From positions 1-10,014 of the forward strand of contig JACQPS010000120.1 of NCBI GenBank assembly GCA_016207445.1: a DNA stretch of 10,014 nucleotides, written 5' to 3'. Below, in pieces: positions 1-6,668 of the stretch. Source of the DNA: Gemmatimonadota bacterium. Its GTDB lineage: Bacteria; Gemmatimonadota; Gemmatimonadetes; Longimicrobiales; RSA9. Every line of letters begins with the position of its first letter. Position 1 is the stretch's first letter. Both the position numbers and the translations under genes were made by a program. The notes under the pieces are model-generated. The model was not told the origin of the DNA. It did not search any database and saw only the letters and a list, made by a program, of their open reading frames with translations.

Positions 1-49
1 AGCGAAGCGCCCGGGTCTAGCCGCGCTGCCGCGGCCGGATGAGGCAGCC

Positions 50-1879
50 ATGGAAAACGTCGAAATCGCTGCAGTGCTGAACGAGGTGGCGGACGCGCTC
101 GAGATCCAGGGTGCCAACCAATTCCGCGTGCGCGCCTACCGCAACGCCGCCCGGACCATCGAGACGCTGACGCGCCCCGTTTCGCAAATGGTGGCCAACG
201 GCGAAGATCTCGAGGAGCTTCCCGGCATCGGCAAGGATCTCTCGGCCTACCTGACCGAGCTGTGCCAGACCGGGCACCTCAAGCTGCTCGAGGAGATCGA
301 GAAGTCCGTCCCCGCCTCCCTGCTCCAGCTCATGCGGCTCGAGGGGCTCGGCCCGAAACGGGCAAAACTTCTCAACGAGAAGCTCGGCGTGTGCAGCATC
401 GAGGACCTGGAAAAAGCGATCGACAACGGCACGCTCGAGGAGGTGCGCGGCTTCGGGGAGAAGAGCGTGGAGAAGCTCCGCCGCGCGATCGGCGAGCTGC
501 GCCGGCATACGGCGCGCTTCCGGCTGTCCGAGGCCGATCAGTTCGTGCAGCCTCTGCTCGACTACCTGCGCGCCGCGCCGGAGGTGAAGATCATCGAAGC
601 AGCGGGAAGCTATCGTCGGCGGCGCGAGACCGTGGGTGACATCGATCTGCTCGCAATCTGCACTCGCCCGCGCACCGTGATGCAGCGCTTCACCCAGTAC
701 CCGGAGGCCGCGCGCGTGGAGAGCGCGGGCGGCACGCGCGGCACCATCGTGCTCAAATACGGCCTCAAGGTAGACCTGCGCGTCCTGCCCGAACGCGCGT
801 ACGGCGCCGCGCTCCATTATTTCACCGGCTCCAAGCCCCACAACATCGCGGTGCGCAAGCTGGGCGTCGAGCGCGGCCTCCGCATCAGCGAGTACGGCGT
901 CTTCCGCGTGGGCCGGGGCAAGAAAGGCAAGAAAGGCCGGGCCAGGCGCATTGGCGGCGCCCGCGAGCAAGAGGTCTTCGGCGCCGTGGGGCTGCCCTGG
1001 ATCCCGCCCGAGCTGCGCGAAGACAGAGGCGAGATCGAGGCCGCGTTCGAGGACGAGCTGCCGCGCCTCATCGAGCTCGGGGACATCCGCGGCGACCTGC
1101 AGATGCACAGCACCTGGAGCGACGGGCGGGACTCCATCGAGGAGCTGGCACGCGCCTGCTTGAAGCGCGGCTACTCCTATATGGCCCTCACGGATCACAG
1201 CCAGGCCGCCACCATCGCGGGCGGCATCGGGCCGAGGGAGCTGCGGCGGCAATGGAAGGAGATCGAGCGCGTCCGGCGCAAGGTGAAGGCGATCCATCTG
1301 CTCCGCGGCATGGAGGTGGATATCCTGCGGGACGGCTCCCTCGATCTTCGGGACGAGTACATCGAGCAGCTGGACGTGCTGGTCGTGGGCGTGCACTCGA
1401 ACATGGGCATGTCGAAGGCGCGCATGACCGACCGCGTGATCAAGGCGCTCGCGCACCCCGCCGTGCACATCCTGGCGCATCCGACCGGCAGAATCATCAA
1501 TCGGCGCGACGCCTACGAGATCGACCTGGAGGCCGTGCTCGAGGCCGCGCGCGAGTACGGCGTGGCCCTGGAGCTCAATGCGCAGCCCGACCGGCTGGAC
1601 CTGAGCGATGTGCAGGTGCGGCGCGCGAGCGAGTTGGGCGTCAAAGTGGTGATCGACACGGACGCGCACTCGCTCGACCACCTCCGCTTCATGTCGTACG
1701 GGGTGGACCAGGCGCGTCGCGGCTGGCTCGAGCCGCAGCACGTGCTCAATACCATGACGTGGGTGCAGCTTCAGGGCTGGCTAACGAAGAAGAAGCCTGC
1801 GGTCGCGAAGCGCGCCCGTCCCGCGCTCCGGCCGCGCAGGAAGCCCGGCCGACGTCGGCGGGCGGCAACCCCGCGCTGA
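50..1879 (+). CDS. polX: DNA polymerase/3'-5' exonuclease PolX (family X polymerase with PHP domain)
   Basis: This is a gap-filling repair polymerase of family X fused to a C-terminal PHP nuclease domain, 609 aa. Helix-hairpin-helix segments lie near residues 54-68, 97-108 and 132-143. The polymerase active site is intact: GS at 186-187, GDID with Asp197 and Asp199, and the third Asp at 242. The nucleotide-binding YFTGS(x)2HN motif is at 257-265. The PHP domain runs from about 345 to 575, with DLQMHSTWSDG (349-359), TDHS (381-384), MEVD (421-424), H449, AHP (476-478), ELN (508-510) and DTDAH (536-540). The first His of the usual HxH pair is Gln351. Residues 289-303 form a basic insert, and 580-609 form a very basic tail (15 of 30 residues Lys/Arg) that makes the protein longer than the roughly 570-580 aa typical of the family. 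The ATG has GAGG at 41-44, 5 nt upstream. The role in base-excision or gap repair is known for the family, not shown here. Confidence 0.95.
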   Translation: MENVEIAAVLNEVADALEIQGANQFRVRAYRNAARTIETLTRPVSQMVANGEDLEELPGIGKDLSAYLTELCQTGHLKLLEEIEKSVPASLLQLMRLEGLGPKRAKLLNEKLGVCSIEDLEKAIDNGTLEEVRGFGEKSVEKLRRAIGELRRHTARFRLSEADQFVQPLLDYLRAAPEVKIIEAAGSYRRRRETVGDIDLLAICTRPRTVMQRFTQYPEAARVESAGGTRGTIVLKYGLKVDLRVLPERAYGAALHYFTGSKPHNIAVRKLGVERGLRISEYGVFRVGRGKKGKKGRARRIGGAREQEVFGAVGLPWIPPELREDRGEIEAAFEDELPRLIELGDIRGDLQMHSTWSDGRDSIEELARACLKRGYSYMALTDHSQAATIAGGIGPRELRRQWKEIERVRRKVKAIHLLRGMEVDILRDGSLDLRDEYIEQLDVLVVGVHSNMGMSKARMTDRVIKALAHPAVHILAHPTGRIINRRDAYEIDLEAVLEAAREYGVALELNAQPDRLDLSDVQVRRASELGVKVVIDTDAHSLDHLRFMSYGVDQARRGWLEPQHVLNTMTWVQLQGWLTKKKPAVAKRARPALRPRRKPGRRRRAATPR

Positions 1880-1939
1880 TGGCCGCTCTCACCGGAACGA
1901 GGCGGCTGCGCGACCAGACCCTTCCCATCGAGGCACAAC

Positions 1940-3991
1940 ATGGCCCCACCGTTCGACTCGCCTTATGCGCACGGCTTCGTGCGCGTGGCCGTCTGCATTC
2001 CCTCTGTTCGCGTCGCGGATCCCGCCTACAACGTGGAGCGGACGCTCGGGCTGGCCCGCCGCGCCTCCGAGCTTTCCGCCGCGGTGGCGCTCTTTCCGGA
2101 GCTCGGCCTCTCGGCTTACAGCAACGAGGACCTGCACCAGCAGGACGCACTGCTCGGCGGCGTGGGAGCCGCGCTCGCGCGACTGGTGGCAGGCAGTCGG
2201 GACCTCTCGCCCGTGCTGCTGGTCGGAGCCCCGCTGCGCTTCGAGGGGAAGCTCTTCAATTGCGCGGTGGTGATCTACCGCGGGCGCGTGCTGGGCATCG
2301 TGCCGAAGAGCTATCTCCCGAACTACCGCGAGTTCTACGAGGCGCGCCAGTTCTCGCCCGCGCGCGCGGCGGTGAGCCGGGAGGTGCGCCTCCTGGGCGG
2401 CGTGGTGCCCTTCGGCAACGACCTGATCTTCGACGCGGTCAACGTCGAGAACTTCGCGCTCGCGGTCGAGATCTGCGAGGACGTGTGGGTGCCGATTCCG
2501 CCCAGCACCTGGGCCGCCTTTGCCGGCGCGACCGTGCTGGCCAATCTCTCGGCCAGCAACATCACCGTTGGCAAGGCCGACTACCGGCGCCGCCTCTGCG
2601 CCGGCCAATCGGCGAAGTGCATTGCCGCCTACCTGTACTCTGCCGCGGGGCCGGGCGAGTCCACGACCGATCTGGCCTGGGACGGGCACGCGCTCATCTA
2701 CGAGAACAACGATCTGCTGGCCGAGTCGCAGCGGTTCGCGCCCGAGGAGCAGATCATCGCGGCGGACGTCGATCTCGACCGGCTGGTCCAAGAACGAGCG
2801 CGCATGACCAGCTTCAATGACGCGGCCGGCGAATACGCTGAGCGGGCGCGGCAGCTGCGCAGGGTGCCCTTCGAGCTGCGGGTGCCGGACGGCCGAGTCG
2901 AGTTGCGACGCCGCGTCGATCGCTTCCCGTACGCGCCGAGCGATCCGCGGGACCTGGACGCTCGCTGCTACGAGGCGTACAACATCCAGGTGCACGGGCT
3001 CATGAAGCGGCTGACCAGCACGGGGATCGAGAAAGTAGTCATCGGCATCTCGGGCGGCCTCGATTCGACCCAGGCACTCATCATCGCCGCGCGCGCCATG
3101 GATCAGCTGCACCTGCCGCGGGCCAACATCCTGGCCTATTCGCTCCCGGGCTTCGCAACCAGCGAGCGGACACGGAGCAATGCCCAGCGGCTGATGCGCG
3201 CGTTGCAGGTCACGGCGAACGAGATCGACATTCGGCCATCCGCGACGCAGATGCTGCGCGACATCGGGCACCCATATGCCCTGGGCGAGCCCGTGCACGA
3301 CGTCACGTTCGAGAACGTGCAGGCGGGCGAGCGCACCTCCCACCTGTTCCGCCTCGCCAACCTGCACGGCGGGCTCGTGCTCGGCACCGGGGACCTGAGC
3401 GAGCTGGCCCTGGGCTGGGCCACCTATGGCGTGGGCGATCACATGTCGCATTACCACGTGAACGCTTCCGTGCCCAAGACGCTGATCCAGTACCTCATCC
3501 GCTGGGTCGTCCGTTCGGGGCAGTTCGAGGCCGAAGCGAACGAGACCCTGCTTTCCGTCCTGGAGACGGAGATCTCGCCGGAGCTGGTGCCGGCGGGCGG
3601 GGACGACGGCGGGCGGCTCCAGAGCACGGAAGAGGTGGTGGGCCCGTTCGAGCTGCAGGACTTCCACCTGTACTACGTCACGCGTTTCGGTTTCCGGCCC
3701 AGCAAGGTGGTGTACCTGGCGCACTGCGCCTGGGGCGATCGAGAGCGCGGGACCTGGCCCGAGCTGATTCCCGCGGAGAAGCGGCACGAGTACGACCTGG
3801 CCGCCATCAAGAGGTGGCTGGGTGTTTTCCTGCACCGCTTCTTCAAGCTCAGCCAGTTCAAGCGCTCGGCGATCCCGAACGCGCCGAAGGTGGGCTCGGG
3901 CGGCTCGCTCTCGCCGCGCGGCGACTGGCGCGCGCCGAGCGATGCCGAGGCCGTGGTCTGGCTGGATGAGCTCGAGCGCAATGTGCCCTAG
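1940..3991 (+). CDS. nadE: NAD+ synthetase, glutamine-hydrolysing (two-domain)
   Basis: This cytoplasmic enzyme converts nicotinic acid adenine dinucleotide, ATP and glutamine to NAD+, the last step of NAD synthesis. Residues about 12-290 form a nitrilase-type glutaminase domain with the triad Glu54 (FPELGLSAY), Lys123 (VPKSYLPNY) and Cys179 (EICEDVW). Residues about 330-670 form the synthetase domain with the P-loop SGGLDS at 371-376, preceded by VVIGI. The motifs LGTGDLSELALGWATYG (481-497) and FKRSAIPNAPKVG (640-652) are typical of the family. At 683 aa it is close to the Mycobacterium tuberculosis type (679 aa), and the triad positions nearly coincide with that enzyme. The ATG at 1940 has GAGG at 1930-1933 with a 6-nt spacer, inside a 60-bp gap after polX, so co-transcription with polX is possible. 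No regulatory site is evident. I see no sign of truncation or frameshift. Confidence 0.96.
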   Translation: MAPPFDSPYAHGFVRVAVCIPSVRVADPAYNVERTLGLARRASELSAAVALFPELGLSAYSNEDLHQQDALLGGVGAALARLVAGSRDLSPVLLVGAPLRFEGKLFNCAVVIYRGRVLGIVPKSYLPNYREFYEARQFSPARAAVSREVRLLGGVVPFGNDLIFDAVNVENFALAVEICEDVWVPIPPSTWAAFAGATVLANLSASNITVGKADYRRRLCAGQSAKCIAAYLYSAAGPGESTTDLAWDGHALIYENNDLLAESQRFAPEEQIIAADVDLDRLVQERARMTSFNDAAGEYAERARQLRRVPFELRVPDGRVELRRRVDRFPYAPSDPRDLDARCYEAYNIQVHGLMKRLTSTGIEKVVIGISGGLDSTQALIIAARAMDQLHLPRANILAYSLPGFATSERTRSNAQRLMRALQVTANEIDIRPSATQMLRDIGHPYALGEPVHDVTFENVQAGERTSHLFRLANLHGGLVLGTGDLSELALGWATYGVGDHMSHYHVNASVPKTLIQYLIRWVVRSGQFEAEANETLLSVLETEISPELVPAGGDDGGRLQSTEEVVGPFELQDFHLYYVTRFGFRPSKVVYLAHCAWGDRERGTWPELIPAEKRHEYDLAAIKRWLGVFLHRFFKLSQFKRSAIPNAPKVGSGGSLSPRGDWRAPSDAEAVVWLDELERNVP

Positions 3992-4025
3992 CCGACGTCC
4001 TCTGAACTCCTCTCTGGGATCGCCC

Positions 4026-5339
4026 ATGTCGGACGAGAGGCTTCTCAGCCCGAACCACGAATCGCCGGCCCGCCCGACGCTGACCCGCCGCGCGGTCCTG
4101 GCCGGGGCCGCCGGTGCAATGGGCGCCGCGGCGCTCCGGCGGGCGGGGCTGGCGCAGACGCCCGCGCAGTCGACGCCGGCGGGGAAGCCGGCGCCGCCGG
4201 CGGAGGCGATGCCCCCCGATCCGACGCGCGTTCAGGGTCGCGTTCCGAGCGAGCTGGGGCAGCGCTCGCCGCACGAGCAGCCACGGCGGCGGGTCAACCG
4301 GGCGGCTCCGTCGGGGGAATCGGAAACGCCGCTCCAGGATCTCGAGGGCATCATTACGCCGTCCGATCTCCACTACGAGCGGCATCACGGCGGCGTCCCC
4401 GAGATCGATCCCAGGAGCTACTCGCTTCTCATCCACGGGATGGTGGAGCGTCCCACCGTCTTCACGCTCCAGGACCTGAAGCGATTCCCCGCACGCTCGC
4501 AGATTTACTTCCTCGAGTGCTCGGGCAACGGCTTCCGCGGGTACCGCTCGATCAAGCCCGAGTGGACGCCCCAGCAGCTCGATGGTCTGACCAGCACGAG
4601 CGATTGGGGCGGCGTCCCCCTTTCCACGCTCTTCAAAGAGGTCGGCATCAAATCCGGCGCGTCCTGGTTCCTCGCCGAAGCCATCGACGCGGCCGGGTAC
4701 GCCCGCAGCATCCCGCTCGCGAAGGGATGGGACGACGCCATGATCGCCTTCCGCCAGAACGGCGAGGCCATCCGGCCGGAGCAGGGTTACCCGGCCAGGC
4801 TGCTGCTGCCGGGGTGGGAAGGGAGCGCGAGCGTGAAGTGGATCCGGCGCATCGAGGTCTCGGACCGCCCCTTCATGACGCGCGAGGAGACGTCGAAGTA
4901 CACGGACCCGCTGGCCGATTGCAGCGCGCGCCTGTTCAGCTTCGAGATGGACACCAAGTCCCTGATCACGTTTCCGGCCTATCCGATCGTGCTTCCCGAG
5001 CGCGGCTGGTGGGAGATCACGGGCATCGCCTGGAGCGGCCGGGGCAAGATCACGCGCGTGGACGTCAGCACGGACGGCGGCCAGAGCTGGCAGCCGGCCG
5101 AGCTGCAGGAGCCCGTTCTCCCGATCTGCCACACGCGCTTCCGCTACCTCTGGAACTGGAGGGGCGACGCCACCCTCCTCATGAGCCGGGCGAGCGACGA
5201 GACCGGCTACATCCAGCCCACGCTGGCGCAGGTGCGCGACGCACGCGGCGCGGGCACCTTCTATCATCACAACAACATTCGCGCATGGCGCGTCGAGCCG
5301 GACGGCCGCGTCTTCTTCGGGCTGGAGCCGCTGGCATGA
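4026..5339 (+). CDS. soxC: Sulfite dehydrogenase, molybdopterin subunit, SoxC-like
   Basis: This 437-aa protein belongs to the sulfite oxidase family of Mo-cofactor enzymes. It would oxidise sulfite, or as SoxC the sulfane sulfur bound to SoxYZ, in the periplasm. A twin-arginine signal is visible (LTRRAVLAG at 19-27, then an Ala-rich core and a cut near LAQ 42-44), followed by a Pro/Ala-rich linker (45-68). The Mo-binding domain starts near 100; Cys165 in LECSGNG is the predicted Mo-dithiolene ligand. RYLW, HHNNIRAW (414-421) and GWEGSASVKWIRRIEV (263-278) are SoxC-like. A C-terminal Mo-co dimerisation domain covers about 310-430 (GWWEITGIAWSG, STDGGQSW). The ATG at 4026 has a weak GGGA 6 nt upstream; an in-frame ATG at 3981 overlaps the nadE end and would only lengthen the region before the Tat motif. 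The following cytochrome gene overlaps by 4 nt, which fits a two-subunit dehydrogenase. Whether it is a true SoxC or a stand-alone sulfite dehydrogenase cannot be decided without the rest of a sox operon. Confidence 0.85.
   Translation: MSDERLLSPNHESPARPTLTRRAVLAGAAGAMGAAALRRAGLAQTPAQSTPAGKPAPPAEAMPPDPTRVQGRVPSELGQRSPHEQPRRRVNRAAPSGESETPLQDLEGIITPSDLHYERHHGGVPEIDPRSYSLLIHGMVERPTVFTLQDLKRFPARSQIYFLECSGNGFRGYRSIKPEWTPQQLDGLTSTSDWGGVPLSTLFKEVGIKSGASWFLAEAIDAAGYARSIPLAKGWDDAMIAFRQNGEAIRPEQGYPARLLLPGWEGSASVKWIRRIEVSDRPFMTREETSKYTDPLADCSARLFSFEMDTKSLITFPAYPIVLPERGWWEITGIAWSGRGKITRVDVSTDGGQSWQPAELQEPVLPICHTRFRYLWNWRGDATLLMSRASDETGYIQPTLAQVRDARGAGTFYHHNNIRAWRVEPDGRVFFGLEPLA
5324..5327 (+). promoter_or_regulatory. 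Ribosome binding site GGAG for the cytochrome gene
   Basis: GGAG lies 8 nt before the ATG at 5336, inside the last codons of the molybdoenzyme gene. The tandem duplication that follows begins at its last base, so the second ATG (5366) has no equivalent site. This decides the start in favour of 5336. Confidence 0.5.
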
Positions 5340-5385
5340 GGCGCGACGGATGGTGTGCCGCTGGCATGAGGCGCGACGGATGGTG
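5327..5385 (+). repeat. Tandem duplication, period 30 bp, across the soxC-like/cytochrome junction
   Basis: Bases 5327-5355 and 5357-5385 are identical over 29 bp, with one odd base between them (T5356) giving a 30-bp period. Each copy contains GCCGCTGGCATGAGG followed by GCGCGACGGATGGTG. The first copy carries the real soxC stop and the ATGA overlap. The second adds ten codons in frame to the N-terminus of the cytochrome without changing the frame of either gene. Perfect identity suggests a recent slippage or duplication event. Confidence 0.95.
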
Positions 5386-5965
5386 GCCGCGCGCGGCGCT
5401 CGTTGCGTTTGTCCTCACGCTCAGCGGCTGTCGCGGAGGCGAACGGCAGGCGCCCGGCCCGCTGGCAAGACCGGAGCGTTTTGGGTTCGGCCGGGCGGCT
5501 GCGCCCGCCGAGATCGCGGCCTGGGACATTGATGTGATGCCGGACGGCACCGGACTCCCGCCCGGGCGCGGGACGGCAGCGGAGGGTGTGACCATCTTCG
5601 CCGCGCGTTGCACGGCATGCCACGGCGCAACCGGACGCGAAGGGCCCTTCGACAAGCTGGTGGGGCGCGAGCCGCGGGAAGGGTTTCCGTTCGGCCAGGA
5701 TCCGCGGCTGCTCAGCGAGCGGACGATCGGCAACTACTGGCCCTACGCCACCACGCTCTTCGACTACATCCGCCGCGCCATGCCGTTCGACGCCCCGGGC
5801 TCGCTGCGCCCGGATGAGATCTACGCCGTCGTCGCCTACCTGTTGTACCGGAACGAGATCGTGCCGGAGGACGCCGTGCTCGACGCGCAGTCGCTGCCGC
5901 GCGTGGTCATGCCGGCGCGTGATCGCTTCGTGCGTGACAACCGGCGCGGGGCGGAGATTCGCTGA
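5336..5965 (+). CDS. Monoheme c-type cytochrome lipoprotein, SoxD/SorB-like electron acceptor
   Basis: This 209-aa exported cytochrome is the likely electron acceptor of the preceding molybdoenzyme. It has one heme-c motif, CTACH (92-96). MPFDAPGSLRPDEIYAVVAY (149-168) supplies the probable distal Met149 and is the signature C-terminal half of SoxD/SorB class I cytochromes. A short hydrophobic stretch ends in LSGC, with Cys32 as a lipobox, so the mature protein is probably lipid-anchored outside the inner membrane. The first 20 residues are a tandem duplication (MRRDGWCAAG / MRRDGWWPRA). Starts at 5336 and 5366 are both possible. I chose 5336 because it has GGAG 8 nt upstream and overlaps the upstream stop as ATGA; the copy at 5366 lacks that Shine-Dalgarno sequence. 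Starting at 5366 would give 199 aa with a normal 22-residue signal peptide. It has a single heme, unlike the larger diheme Paracoccus SoxD. Confidence 0.85.
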   Translation: MRRDGWCAAGMRRDGWWPRAALVAFVLTLSGCRGGERQAPGPLARPERFGFGRAAAPAEIAAWDIDVMPDGTGLPPGRGTAAEGVTIFAARCTACHGATGREGPFDKLVGREPREGFPFGQDPRLLSERTIGNYWPYATTLFDYIRRAMPFDAPGSLRPDEIYAVVAYLLYRNEIVPEDAVLDAQSLPRVVMPARDRFVRDNRRGAEIR

Positions 5966-5980
5966 CCTCGGGCCGGCGGC

Positions 5981-6544
5981 TCAGGCTGCGGCGGTCCTCG
6001 GCCGGAGCGCACAATTGCACCCCATGCGCGCGGCCTCGGAGCGAGCCGGGAAGAGGTGGTAGACCATGGCCGCGAGCATCGGCACGAGCACCAGCGAGTT
6101 GTAGAGCAAGTGCAGCTCCACGCGCGGGATCCAGAGCTGCACAATGCTCGTGGGCGCGGCTGCGCCGAACAGGTTGTGCCCCAGGATCGCCTGGCCCTGG
6201 AGCAGCGCGTGCTCGATGTGGTGCCAGAACTGGATGAGCAGTGCCGCGAGCCACCACGCACGCGACCGGCCGATGAATCCGGGCAGCAGCATCCAGATCC
6301 CGGCGAGCATCATCAGCGCATAGCCGTAGTGCAGCACCTCCGAGTGGACGAGCCAGGGGAACCACTGGCCGAGCATGCCCCGCGCCTGGTGCCTCGGCCA
6401 ATGCAGCGCGTACACCTGAAAGGCCTGCGCGCCGTGCTCGGCCAGATGAGCCAGTACGATCGCCATGAAGGCTTGCAGCGCCCGCTCATGCCAGCGGCCG
6501 TTGAGGCTCGAAAGCAGAGATGATCCGGCACGCACATGACGCAT
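5981..6544 (-). CDS. Four-helix His-rich membrane protein of unknown function, with internal two-fold repeat
   Basis: I do not recognise this 187-aa protein. It has four hydrophobic segments, about residues 22-45, 71-90, 97-116 and 146-165. It appears to consist of two similar two-helix modules: HxxEHx5Qx4H occurs at 33-48 and again at 108-123, exactly 75 residues apart, and each is followed by an LHxxY motif (71-75 and 144-148) at the start of the next helix. Thirteen His fall in 187 residues, many in or next to helices, suggesting metal or heme binding; this is inference. The C-terminus has a CxC (176-178). The ATG at 6544 lacks a clear Shine-Dalgarno; a TTG at 6601 would add 19 residues, but a possible promoter overlaps that codon and favours 6544. 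It lies on the same strand as the flavoprotein genes, 124 bp downstream of them, and converges on the cytochrome gene with a 15-bp gap. Confidence 0.75.
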   Translation of the reverse strand: MRHVRAGSSLLSSLNGRWHERALQAFMAIVLAHLAEHGAQAFQVYALHWPRHQARGMLGQWFPWLVHSEVLHYGYALMMLAGIWMLLPGFIGRSRAWWLAALLIQFWHHIEHALLQGQAILGHNLFGAAAPTSIVQLWIPRVELHLLYNSLVLVPMLAAMVYHLFPARSEAARMGCNCALRPRTAAA

Positions 6545-6600
6545 GGGCCGTTGCTCGCTGGTGATCGGGGGACTTGGCTGGACAGCGGGAAACCAGCGCA

Positions 6601-6629
6601 AATGTAATCGGGCTATCCTGGTGCATCAA
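6601..6629 (-). promoter_or_regulatory. Possible sigma70-type promoter for the His-rich membrane protein
   Basis: On the minus strand, TTGATG (6629-6624) is followed by a 17-bp spacer and TACATT (6606-6601). Each hexamer matches the consensus at 4 of 6 positions. The spot is in a relatively AT-rich non-coding gap just after the flavoprotein stop, and predicts a start of transcription near 6594, about 50 nt before the ATG at 6544. Two 4/6 hexamers are weak evidence. Confidence 0.35.
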
Positions 6630-6668
6630 CCGGTGTCATCCTGCTTGCGTTCTCCCGCGTTTCAATCG

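Noticed and set aside
1..42. Possible C-terminal end of an upstream plus-strand gene stopping at TGA 40-42 (or TAG 18-20)
   Set aside because: Only 13 or 6 codons are visible, with low-complexity Ala/Ser content, and either frame is equally plausible; not enough to call.
17..1741. 574-codon open frame on the minus strand opposite polX
   Set aside because: It is antisense to a gene with intact family motifs. The translation is His/Leu/Arg/Ala-rich with no recognisable domain, as expected from high-GC codon bias.
1889..4027. 712-codon open frame on the minus strand opposite nadE
   Set aside because: It is longer than nadE itself, but nadE has a complete catalytic triad and P-loop; the antisense translation has no motif or sensible composition.
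4165..4215. Clustered GCCGGC palindromes in the 5' part of the SoxC-like gene
   Set aside because: They encode the Pro/Ala linker after the Tat signal and are what GC-rich Pro/Ala/Gly codons produce; no longer organised repeat.
3858..5270. 470-codon minus-strand open frame opposite the SoxC-like gene
   Set aside because: A GC-bias shadow of a gene whose Mo ligand, Tat signal and dimer domain are all clear on the plus strand.
5966..6010. Possible bidirectional terminator between the convergent genes
   Set aside because: The region is GC-rich, with near-direct repeats of CCTCGGGCCGG, but the arms are not complementary and no T-tract follows.
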